Part shown: positions 1 to 8,381 of the stretch, piece by piece | Layout: each line of letters opens with the position of its first letter | How positions within the stretch are numbered: the stretch's first letter is position 1 | Source: Nemertoderma westbladi | Lineage: Eukaryota; Xenacoelomorpha; Nemertodermatida; Nemertodermatidae | Length of the DNA stretch: 35,795 nucleotides | NCBI GenBank assembly: GCA_032718475.1 | Contig: JAUCBJ010005120.1 | Location: forward strand, 1-35,795 | Direction: 5' to 3' | Program-made: the position numbers and the translations under genes | Notes under the pieces: model-generated | Databases searched by the model: none | What the model was told of the DNA's origin: nothing | Seen by the model: the letters and a program-made list of their open reading frames with translations, nothing else

Positions 1-1393
1 GTGCTACTGTTTGGTCGAGATCTTCCACAGTGCTACTGTTTGGTCGAGATCTTCCACACTGCTACCGTATGGTCGAGATCTTCCACAGTGCTACTGTTTG
101 GTCGAGATCTTCCACAGTGCTACTGTTTGGTCGAGATCTTCCACATTGCTACTGTTTGGTCGAGATCTTCCACACTGCTACCGTTTGGTCGAGATCTTCC
201 ACAGTGCTACTGTTTGGTCGAGATCTTCCACACTGCTACCGTTTGGTCGAGATCTTCCACACTGCTACCGTATGGTCGAGATCTTCCACAGTGCTACTGT
301 TTGGTCGAGATCTTCCACAGTGTTACTGTTTGGTCGAGATCTTCCACACTGCTACCGTTTGGTCGAGATCTTCCACACTGCTACCGTATGGTCGAGATCT
401 TCCACAGTGCTACTGTTTGGTCGAGATCTTCCACAGTGCTACTGTTTGGTCGAGATCTTCCACACTGCTACCATATGGTCGAGATCTTCCACAGTGCTAC
501 TGTTTGGTCGAGATTTTCCACAGTGCTACTGTTTGGTCGAGATCTTCCACAGTGTTACTGTATGGTCGAGATCTCCACAGTGCTACTGTTTGGTCGAGAT
601 CTTCCACACTGCTCCCGTTTGGTCGAGATCTTCCACAGTGCTATTGTTTGGTCGAGATCTTCCACACTGCTACCGTATGGTCGAGATCTTCCACAGTGCT
701 ACTGTTTGGTCGAGATTTTCCACAGTGCTACTGTTTGGTCGAGATCTTCCACAGTGCTACCGTTTGGTCGAGATCTTCCACTGTGCTATGTTTGGTCGAG
801 ATCTTCCACAATGCTTCTGTTTGGTCGAGATCTTCCACTGTGCTATGTTTGGTCGAGATCTTCCACAGTGTTACTGTTTGGTCGAGATCTTCCACAATGC
901 TACAGTTGGTCGAGATCAGTGCTACTGTTTGGTCGAGATCTTCCACAGTGTTACTGTTTGGTCGAGATCTTCCACTGTGCTATGTTTGGTCGAGATCTTC
1001 CACAGTGTTACTGTTTGGTCGAGATCTTCCACTGTGCTATGTTTGGTCGAGATCTTCCACAGTGTTACTGTTTGGTCGAGATCTTCCACAGTGCTACTGT
1101 TTGGTCGAGATCTTCCACAATGCTCCCGTTTGGTCGAGATCGTCCACAGTGTTACTGTTTGGCCGAGATCTTCCACTGTGCTATGTTTGGTCGAGATCTT
1201 CCACAGTGCTACTCTTTGGTCGAGATCTTCCACAGTGTTACTGTTTGGTCGAGATATTCCACTGTGCTATGTTTGTTCGAGATATTCCACTGTGCTATGT
1301 TTGTTCGAGATCTTCCACAGTGTTACTGTTTGGTCGAGATCTTCCACAGTGCTACTGTTTGGTCGAGATCTTCCACAGTGCTACTGTTTGGTC
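1..1393. repeat. 29-bp minisatellite, about 48 units, truncated at the window's left edge
   Basis: The unit reads roughly gtgctactgtttggtcgag followed by atcttccaca, and recurs without a break from the first base. Units vary at a few fixed positions: gtg or ctg at the start, tactgttt or taccgttt or taccgtat in the middle, and a shorter gctatgttt form that is common after about 780. A few units carry small deletions (near 570 and 910). Every regular unit contains the palindrome AGATCT. Because 29 is not a multiple of three and the unit has no stop in any plus-strand frame, all three frames stay open for about 1.4 kb. I read these as repeat artefacts, not genes. The array ends in gtttggtc at about 1393, where unique DNA begins. 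Confidence 0.97.
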
Positions 1394-1548
1394 TGTTGGC
1401 TCACATTGGTCCAATAAATTATTAACACACACTATTGGTCCAGCTAATCAGTTCTGTTAGTTGTACGCACGCTATTGGTTCAGCTACTTTAATACAGATA
1501 GGCGGTACATTCGAAATTGAAATAAATCGTTGCAAAAATACAAATTCT
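1394..1548. other. AT-rich flank, possibly the SINE body
   Basis: This stretch lies between the 29-bp array and the tRNA-like head. It holds two near copies of ctattggtccagcta (about 1432 and 1472) and a CCAAT-type palindrome, attggtccaat, near 1407. Read on the minus strand it lies directly downstream of the tRNA-like head, so it may be the body of the same SINE. No open frame of interest was seen. Confidence 0.4.
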
Positions 1549-1620
1549 ACCAAGTGAGATTTGAACTCGTAACCTAATATATGCACGACCTACGCACTAT
1601 CCTACTGGGCTATTGGACCC
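1549..1620 (-). mobile_element. tRNA-like head of a tRNA-derived SINE
   Basis: On the minus strand this 72-nt stretch, about tRNA length, begins gggtccaatagcccagtagg. It contains a good A box (tagcccagtagg) and a good B box (gagttcaaatctc, matching the GWTCRANNC core), spaced as in a tRNA. The two ends can pair partly (ccaa with ttgg), and the D stem (gccc with gtgc) has one mismatch. The anticodon stem and T stem are poor, so it is unlikely to be a working tRNA. The sequence continues for at least 100 nt into an unrelated AT-rich body, as expected for a tRNA-derived SINE. The alternative is an isolated tRNA pseudogene. No second copy is present in the window to define its ends. Confidence 0.55.
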
Positions 1621-2684
1621 GTCGACCAGTCGATGCAAGTATGTCAAAGCCAAGGGTTAGGGTAGATAGAAATCCTGAAATCCATCACCATTGAATGTCA
1701 AGTGATTGGAAAATATAAAACTTTGATCATGATGATGTCACTGTGACTGTAACTGTAAGTACAAAATGGGAACACTAACGGTACATTAAACCATTCAAAA
1801 TCATTATGTCATTAGTACTGTACCGCGACCGGTACGATAGGCCTAGTTCTGTAGTTCATATTCTGTACCGGTATTACAGTAGTGCATCAAACAGGAGAAC
1901 CCACATATTATTGCAAGCCGATAGATTAAAATGAAATACTAAATAACATTTCAATTGCACTATATTTATTATTCATATTCATATTAACCATTATTATTAT
2001 TAATATTAACACAATTATTAGCCCAACACAAAATTAACAATAATCCGCTATGGGGTGGGGATTATTACAGTAATGTGATAGTTTGTGTGATACTACAAAT
2101 AACCGCTGCACAGCTCAATACTATAACCCACTCGTTATTTGTAATGTACCACCCTCCATAGAAGAGTTATTACTTATATTACTAAAGGTTTATAGGAGAT
2201 CTTTTGAGACAGTTTTTATTTTTCTGTTAGAAAGATGAGGGGAAAAACCGTAAATTAGTAAACCAAAAACCCGGATAAAATTGTAAAAAAAACACGAAAA
2301 TCTCTGCATCTTGTAAATAACGAAAATCGAGCTAATATAAATTTTTTGGTTCTCACAATTTGCCTTGTTTTGTGCACGTACGTCACCACTCTGTAACCAG
2401 TTTATTCTCTAGAATTGAATCATCCGCCAATCATATTGTAGGCCATATTTTTCGTTGTACCGTAGGCTCAAGACTACAGTCCATGCGGAATAGTTCCTTA
2501 CTATTTTGATTATTAACGATTAGACTACTTTACTTACTATAATATAAAATATGTGTTATTTTTCATTCTACTTTAGTTACTTTCTACCGTATAGTTTACC
2601 TTATAGTCTGTTAGTTACAATATATTTAATATTTGTGCTATTATTATGTACTGTACACTGATATGAACCATAGTCGGTTTGGTG
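1621..2684. other. Unique AT-rich non-coding DNA
   Basis: No convincing exon, open frame or RNA gene was found here. The content is mostly A/T, with the palindromes ACCGGT and AGGCCT around 1825-1870. A small stem-loop is formed by aataatcc (2039-2046) and ggattatt (2059-2066). A gtaagta donor-like site near 1756 was checked, but the upstream frame that would suit the 4559 exon closes within about 12 codons. Confidence 0.6.
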
Positions 2685-2709
2685 TAAATAAATAAATAAA
2701 TAAATAAAA
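2685..2709. repeat. (TAAA)n microsatellite
   Basis: Six uninterrupted TAAA units directly precede the first unit of the 39-bp array. This could be the decayed A-rich edge of an older insertion or a simple slippage tract. Confidence 0.9.
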
Positions 2710-4558
2710 TATATATTTGTTGCAGTTCTCCACAAACGACACCCTAATTATATATTTGTTGCAGTTCTCCACAAACGGCACCCTAATTATATATTTGTTG
2801 CAGTTCTCCACAAACGGCACCCTAATTATATATTTGTTGCAGTTCTCCACAAACGGCACCCTAATTATATATTTGTTGCAGTTCTCCACAAACGGCACCC
2901 TAATTATATATTTGTTGCAGTTCTCCACAAACGGCACCCTAATTATATATTTGTTGCAGTTCTCCACAAACGGCACCCTAATTATATATTTGTTGCAGTT
3001 CTCCACAAACGGCACCCTAATTATATATTTGTTGCAGTTCTCCACAAACGACACCCTAATTATATATTTGTTGCAGTTCTCCACAAACGGCACCCTAATT
3101 ATATATTTGTTGCAGTTCTCCACAAACGGCACCCTAATTATATATTTGTTGCAGTTCTCCACAAACGGCACCCTAATTATATATTTGTTGCAGTTCTCCA
3201 CAAACGGCACCCTAATTATATATTTGTTGCAGTTCTCCACAAACGGCACCCTAATTATATATTTGTTGCAGTTCTCCACAAACGGCACCCTAATTATATA
3301 TTTGTTGCAGTTCTCCATAAACGGCACCCTAATTATATATTTGTTGCAGTTCTCCACAAACGGCACCCTAATTATATATTTGTTGCAGTTCTCCACAAAC
3401 GGCACCCTAATTATATATTTGTTGCAGTTCTCCACAAATGGCACCCTAATTATATATTTGTTGCAGTTCTCCACAAACGGCACCCTAATTATATATTTGT
3501 TGCAGTTCTCCACAAACGGCACCCTAATTATATATTTGTTGCAGTTCTCCATAAACGGCACCCTAATTATATATTTGTTGCAGTTCTCCACAAACGACAC
3601 CCTAATTATATATTTGTTTCAGTTCTCCACAAACGGCACCCTAATTATATATTTGTTGCAGTTCTCCACAAACGGCACCCTAATTATATATTTGTTGCAG
3701 TTCTCCACAAACGGCACCCTAATTATATATTTGTTGCAGTTCTCCACAAACGGCACCATAATTATATATTTGTTGCAGTTCTCCACAAACGGCACCCTAA
3801 TTATATATTTGTTGCAGTTCTCCACAAACGGCACCCTAATTATATATTTGTTGCAGTTCTCCACAAACGGCACCCTAATTATATATTTGTTGCAGTTCTC
3901 CATAAACGGCACCCTAATTATATATTTGTTGCAGTTCTCCACAAACGGCACCCTAATTATATATTTGTTGCAGTTCTCCACAAACGGCACCCTAATCATA
4001 TATTTGTTGCAGTTCTCCACAAACGGCACCCTAATTATATAATTGTTGCAGTTCTCCACAAACGGCACCCTAATTATATATTTGTTGCAGTTCTCCACAA
4101 ACGGCACCCTAATTATATATTTGTTGCAGTTCTCCACAAACGGCACCATAATTATATATTTGTTGCAGTTCTCCACAAACGGCACCCTAATTATATATTT
4201 GTTGCAGTTCTCCACAAACGGCACCCTAATTATATATTTGTTGCAGTTCTCCACAAACGGCACCCTAATTATATATTTGTTGCAGTTCTCCATAAACGGC
4301 ACCCTAATTATATATTTGTTGCAGTTCTCCACAAACGGCACCCTAATTATATATTTGTTGCAGTTCTCCACAAACGGCACCCTAATCATATATTTGTTGC
4401 AGTTCTCCACAAACGGCACCCTAATTATATAATTGTTGCAGTTCTCCACAAACGGCACCCTAATTATATATTTGTTGCAGTTCTCCACAAACGGCACCCT
4501 AATTATATATTTGTTGCAGTTCTCCACAAACGGCACCCTAATTATATATTTGTTTCAG
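2706..4558 (+). repeat. 39-bp array built from a 3' splice-site-like unit, 48 AG sites
   Basis: Each unit has an AT-rich stretch (attatatatttg), then ttgcag, then ttctccacaaacggcaccct. The first CAG ends at 2725 and the last at 4558. The distance of 1833 bp is exactly 47 x 39, so there is no net length change over the whole array. The unit is 13 codons long, so frames persist on both strands: LLQFSTNGTLIIY is repeated on plus and a VPFVENCNKYIIR-type peptide on minus. The plus frame is broken by TAA at 4040-4042 and 4430-4432, where tatt became taat. The final unit uses tttcag and passes into the exon at 4559, whose start (tcttccacaaacg) resembles the unit after its CAG. Rare variants are shared between units, showing internal duplication. 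Confidence 0.97.
3733..4512. repeat. 390-bp higher-order duplication inside the 39-bp array
   Basis: Four rare variants recur at a spacing of exactly 390 bp (ten units): ccata at 3758 and 4148, cataaac at 3901 and 4291, aatcata at about 3994 and 4384, and tataattg at about 4041 and 4431. This marks a recent block duplication of ten units. The supported minimum is 3758-4041 copied to 4148-4431. The outer limits cannot be placed because the neighbouring units are all consensus. Confidence 0.9.
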
Positions 4559-4700
4559 TCTTCCACAAACGCATCGCCTAAACTCCGTCACTCCACTGGT
4601 AATGTTACAGACGAGATACAATTGGGTGAAGAGGCCGACAGGCAGCGCAGCAAAACTATGTCGGCGACATCACTGAGACATGCCTTGTCTGAAGTAAGCG
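4559..4700 (+). CDS. Internal exon of an unidentified protein-coding gene
   Basis: The stretch follows a CAG (4556-4558) preceded by tatatatttgttt and ends at a GTGAGT donor (4701-4706). It is open for 47 codons plus one base, starting in phase 0, and encodes SSTNASPKLRHSTGNVTDEI and onward to RQRSKTMSATSLRHALSEVS. The composition is coding-like and unlike the flanking AT-rich DNA. The segment is polar and rich in Ser, Thr, Lys and Arg, probably a disordered linker. I recognise no domain. A second donor, GTAAGC, lies 7 bp earlier at 4694. Only the 4701 donor leaves the one-base overhang that the 8382 exon needs. Using 4694 would put a TAG three codons into that exon. The preceding exon was not found and may lie before the window. 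It could instead be a spurious open stretch, but the splice and phase agreement argues for a real exon. Confidence 0.62.
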
Positions 4701-4706
4701 GTGAGT
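4694..4706 (+). other. Tandem splice donors GTAAGC and GTGAGT, 7 bp apart
   Basis: The sequence gaagtaagcggtgagt contains two consensus-like 5' splice sites. The downstream one gives the phase that matches the next exon. The upstream one would shift the frame into an early stop. This could be a regulated unproductive choice or simply a decoy. Confidence 0.5.
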
Positions 4707-5027
4707 CTCGATTTGGTTGATATAAAATAATAATGTTTTGGAAATCAGTGGAATATTAGAAGCTTCGACAACAAATAGCGTGTGTATACTATAGTAACTA
4801 TAGATATATATATGTGTATACTGTAGCCGTGCAATGTGAAAAGACAGCAAGTCACAAAAAGTAATTTCGAGTAAAACGCAAATTACTGTTAGCCTTCAGA
4901 TTGTTGGTTTAAAATGTCCGTAAATTACTAATTTTTTATAACCCGACGCAATTTGGGGAGGGAAATTTTTCTACGTGATTATTTTTCACTTTCCATTAAT
5001 ATTTTGACTTCAGGGTTATTTTTTGTA
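4701..5027 (+). other. Start of the putative 3.7-kb intron, unique AT-rich part
   Basis: This stretch is AT-rich, with a tatatatatg run near 4805 and frequent stops in all frames. No coding or RNA feature was recognised. On the gene model it is the first part of an intron running 4701-8381. Confidence 0.5.
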
Positions 5028-5086
5028 CTTACGGTGTTTTTGCATTGTACAACCTGTATGTAAATACATTCTATACAATGCAAAAC
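5028..5086. repeat. Hairpin end (cttacggtgtttttgcattg family), left flank of the 20-bp array
   Basis: The segment 5036-5049 (gtttttgcattgta) can pair with 5074-5086 (tacaatgcaaaac): 13 pairs, one bulged T and a 24-nt loop. The same core word is found to the right of the 20-bp array (6445-6462) and, more diverged, at 8133-8153. These look like ends of a hairpin-bearing non-autonomous element that contains the array. Class (MITE or Helitron-like) is not determined. Confidence 0.65.
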
Positions 5087-6420
5087 CAAATGTCACAATG
5101 ACAAAACAAATGTCACAATGACAAAAAAATGTCACAATGACAAAAAAATGTCACAATGACAAAACAAATGTCACAATGACAAAACAAATGTCACAATGAC
5201 AAAACAAATGTCACAATGACAAAACAAATGTCACAATTACAAAACAAATGTCACAATGACAAAACAAATGTCACAATGACAAAACAAATGTCACAATGAC
5301 AAAACAAATGTCACAATGACAAAACAAATGTCACAATGACAAAACAAATGTCACAATGACAAAACAAATGTCACAATGACAAAACAAATGTCACAATGAC
5401 AAAACAAATGTCACAATGACAAAACAAATGTCACAATGACAAAACAAATGTCACAATGATAAAACAAATGTCACAATGACAAAACAAATGTCACAATGAC
5501 AAAACAAATGTCACAATGACAAAACAAATGTCACAATGACAAAACAAATGTCACAATTACAAAACAAATGTCACAATGACAAAACAAATGTCACAATGAC
5601 AAAACAAATGTCACAATGACAAAACAAATGTCACAATGACAAAACAAATGTCACAATGACAAAACAAATGTCACAATGACAAAACAAATGTCACAATGAC
5701 AAAACAAATGTCACAATGACAAAACAAATGTCACAATGACAAAACAAATGTCACAATGACAAAACAAATGTCACAATGATAAAACAAATGTCACAATGAC
5801 AAAACAAATGTCACAATGACAAAACAAATGTCACAATGACAAAACAAATGTCACAATGACAAAACAAATGTCACAATGACAAAACAAATGTCACAATGAC
5901 AAAACAAATGTCACAATGACAAAACAAATGTCACAATGATAAAACAAATATCACAATGACAAAACAAATGTCACAATGATAAAACAAATGTCACAATGAC
6001 AAAACAAATGTCACAATGACAAAACAAATGTCACAATGACAAAACAAATGTCACAATGACAAAACAAATGTCACAATGACAAAATAAATGTCACAATGAC
6101 AAAACAAATGTCACAATGACAAAACAAATGTCACAATGATAAAACAAATGTCACAATGACAAAACAAATGTCACAATGACAAAACAAATGTCACAATGGC
6201 AAAACAAATGTCACAATGACAAAACAAATGTCACAATGACAAATCAAATGTCACAATGACAAAAAGAATGTCACAATGACAAAATAAATGTCACAATGAC
6301 AAAACAAATGTCACAATGACAAAACAAATGTCACAATGATAAAACAAATGTCACAATGGCAAAACAAATGTCACAATGACAAAACAAATGTCACAATGAC
6401 AAAACAAATGTCACAATAAC
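5087..6420. repeat. 20-bp minisatellite, about 67 units
   Basis: The unit is aaaacaaatgtcacaatgac. From 5161 to 6420 there are 63 units in perfect 20-bp register with no insertion or deletion. The first four units are more irregular, two of them 19 bp. Each unit contains the inverted repeat TGTCA-CAA-TGACA. Substitutions are few (tgat, ttac, tggc, aaataaatg) and partly periodic: ttac at 5237 and 5557, and tgat at 5460 and 5780, are each exactly 320 bp apart, marking a 16-unit block duplication. The unit has no G/C-rich part. It has plus-strand stops (tga) in some frames, so no long frame arises. It lies inside the putative intron 4701-8381. Confidence 0.97.
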
Positions 6421-6475
6421 AAAACACCGTAAGTCTGTCAGTTGCGGTGTTTTTGCATTGTATAAATTTAGTGCA
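6421..6475. repeat. Hairpin end, right flank of the 20-bp array
   Basis: The segment aaaacaccgtaa (6421-6432) pairs with ttgcggtgtttt (6442-6453), 12 pairs with one G-T, around a 9-nt loop. The right arm continues as ttgcattgtataaattta, the same word as at the left flank of the array (5036-5050) and similar to ttgcataaatttaa at 8148. The 20-bp array is thus enclosed by related hairpins. Confidence 0.65.
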
Positions 6476-6997
6476 TTAATAAAGGTTCTGTGGTTTTTTA
6501 ATTTGTAAATAACTCAAAAGAGTTTGCATGAACAAAACAACTTGGGAGCGGGGAATATTATGAAATATAAAAAAAACTGTCCGAAATTCTTCGAAAGAAA
6601 TGAGAAATTGCCTATCATATGGAGCGAAAATTGCAAAAACGGGTTAAGAATTGGCAAGATGGGTAGTGTTTGTTTGCGTGAAAAAATATCTTTCCGAGAA
6701 AATTGTCTTCAACGTTTAAATCTTCCCGCTCAAACCTGTCTGTCTGGGGTCTGCTTGGTTAATAATCTCTGGCATGATGGAAGCGCACCACAGAGCTATA
6801 ATTTTCATTATGGTGGTTTTCCGAAGTCAGTAATTTAATTTGCAATGTCAATTGTTATGTTCGGTAGAATCTAGTATGTCTGACTATTGGTCTGGCTGTC
6901 TGTCTAAACTTACATTTTGACGGTCAGACCGGCAGACATGGAGAGACAGTGATCGTCCTTAAAGCACTTGAGAAGGGATTATCATACTAAACAAACA
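6476..6997. other. Unique intronic DNA, no supported gene
   Basis: An open frame of about 104 codons (6524-6838, plus) is present. It has no recognisable domain, its start is a non-ATG codon, and its composition is not persuasive. Around 6875-6950 there is an imperfect palindrome rich in GTCTG and its complement CAGAC. I see nothing else. Confidence 0.5.
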
Positions 6998-7804
6998 GTT
7001 AGGGTAGTTAGAGTTAGTTAGGGTAGGTAGTTAGGGTAGTTAGAGTTAGTTAGGGTAGTTATGGTTAGTTAGAGTAGGTAGTTAGGGTAGGTAGTTAGGG
7101 TAGTTAGAGTTAGTTAGGGTAGGTAGTTAGGGTAGGTAGTTAGGGTAGTTAGAGTTAGTTAGGGTAGTTATGGTTAGTTAGAGTAGGTAGTTAGCGTAGG
7201 TAGTTAGGGTAGTTAGAGTTAGTTAGGGTAGTTATGGTTAGTTAGAGTAGGTAGCTAGGGTAGGTAGTTAGGGTAGTTAGAGTTAGTTAGTGAAGTGAAG
7301 GTTAGTTAGGGTAGGTAGGGTTAGGGTAGGTAGGGTAGTTAGGGTAGGTAGTTAGGGTAGTTAGAGTTAGTTAGGGTAGTTAGGGTTTGTTAGGGTAGGT
7401 AGTTAGGGTAGTTGGGGTTAGTTAGGGTAGTTAGGGTTAGTTAGGGTAGGTAGTTAGGGTTAGTTAGGGTAGGTAGTTAGGGTAGTTGGGGTTAGTTAGG
7501 GTAGGTAGTTAGGGTAGTTAGGGTTAGTTAGGGTAGGTAGTTAGGGTAGTTAGGGTAGGTAGTTAGGGTAGTTGGGGTAGGTAGTTAGGGTTAGTTAGGG
7601 TAGGTAGTTAGGGTAGTTAGGGTTAGTTGGGTAGTTAGTTAGGGTAGTTAGGGTTAGTTAGGGTAGGTAGTTGGGGTTAGTTAGGGTAGTTAGGGTTAGT
7701 TAGGGTAGGTAGTTAGGGTAGTTAGGGTTAGTTAGGGTAGTTAGTTAGCTTAGGTAGTTAGGGTTAGTTAGGGTAGTTGGGGTTAGTTAGGGTAGGGTGG
7801 GTTA
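6998..7804 (+). repeat. Degenerate TTAGGG-like G-rich array, about 0.8 kb
   Basis: The plus strand is an irregular mixture of TTAG, TTAGGG, TAGG and GTAG words such as gttagggtaggtagttaggg. GGG runs sit 5-8 nt apart over most of the stretch. TTAGGG is the animal telomere repeat, but adjacent perfect TTAGGG copies are not seen, so this is a diverged or telomere-like satellite rather than a clean interstitial telomere. The left half carries gttagagttag and tatggttag variants (tatggtt near 7060, 7169 and 7233). The right half is more GGGG-rich. Spacing of the G runs is compatible with G-quadruplexes in single strands. Confidence 0.9.
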
Positions 7805-7976
7805 ACTTCAGGTGACTAATTTATTAACAACAGTTAATTTACAAGCTTTCTCCCATCAGGGCTTCTTCAGGCAATTAATGAAAAATGCATAGAACAGATC
7901 TCATCGCCGAGCCATGTTCAAATTTGACATCCTCATTAAGTTATGCTCTAACTCCGTAGCATACAGACATGATGAT
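7805..7976. other. Unique DNA between the G-rich array and the hairpin cluster
   Basis: No supported gene was found. The words caagctttctcccatcaggg and cttcttcaggc (about 7841-7872) look like they may belong to a dispersed element. I could not assign them. Confidence 0.35.
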
Positions 7977-8207
7977 AAAACACCGTTTGTAAGTCACTTG
8001 GTGAAATTAAAATTTTAATTTACGCGACTTTTCTCCACATAGTAAAAAACCGCTAGTCAAAAGACACACATTTCAATAAAACTGCGTTTTCTTATTATCT
8101 ATGCATTGATAAAAAAACCGTAAGTGTTGTTGACTTACGGTTTCTTTTGCATAAATTTAAGTAGTTGATCCATGTTGTGACTTACGGCCTCTTTTAACAT
8201 TGCATAT
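7977..8207. repeat. Cluster of hairpins of the accgtaag/cttacggt family
   Basis: The strongest hairpin pairs aaaccgtaagt (8115-8125) with acttacggttt (8133-8143) around a 7-nt loop. With gaps, its outer arms extend the pairing through atgca and tgcat words (8100-8155). A second cttacgg word follows at 8180, 47 bp after the first. The word aaaacaccg at 7977 repeats the arm seen at 6421. The words match those flanking the 20-bp array, so several copies of one element, nested or tandem, appear to fill this intron. Confidence 0.6.
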
Positions 8208-8381
8208 CTCGAGAACTCGAGTACGGTGTTAAATACGGTGTTATCGATTATACCATTAGGTAGAGCGCATTTTTTAGACCCATAAAAAGTTAATTTTGGA
8301 TAAATGCGACTTGGCGGTCTTTTCACATTGCACGGCAGAGTTTAAGCTGCCTTTATCTACTGTAATAAATAAATATCGCAG
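8208..8381 (+). other. End of the putative intron with acceptor
   Basis: This contains two tacggtgtta words about 12 bp apart (8222-8242) and the self-complementary ctcgagaactcgag (8208-8221). It ends in ctgcctttatctactg, then aataaataaatatcgcag (CAG at 8379-8381), a usable 3' splice site. A minus-strand open frame of about 63 codons here has no recognisable features and is not annotated. Confidence 0.45.

Noticed and set aside
1-1460. Three overlapping plus-strand open frames of about 470 codons and shorter minus-strand ones
   Set aside because: They are frame-shifted readings of a stop-free 29-bp repeat, with no non-repeat protein sequence at either end.
1549-1620. Functional tRNA gene
   Set aside because: Only the A and B boxes are sound. 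The anticodon and T stems do not pair well.
1700-1765. Upstream exon ending at the gtaagta near 1756
   Set aside because: The phase-0 frame needed for the 4559 exon is closed by TAA about 12 codons upstream, and no acceptor is placed to start an exon there.
2644-4536. Long minus-strand frames (VPFVENCNKYIIR repeated) and plus-strand frames (LLQFSTNGTLIIY repeated) as repeat proteins
   Set aside because: A 39-bp unit without stops keeps any frame open on both strands. The unit is better explained as a copied splice border. Only the part in frame with the 4559 exon may ever be translated.
5087-6420. CRISPR-like array
   Set aside because: Units are contiguous with no variable spacers, and the DNA is eukaryotic. 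It is a plain minisatellite.
6524-6838. 104-codon plus-strand frame
   Set aside because: Non-ATG start, no recognisable motif and no splice or conservation support. It lies inside the putative intron.
6998-7804. True telomere or chromosome end
   Set aside because: Perfect neighbouring TTAGGG copies are missing, and exons and other arrays lie on both sides.
8135-8326. 63-codon minus-strand frame
   Set aside because: It runs through the hairpin repeat cluster and is most likely chance.
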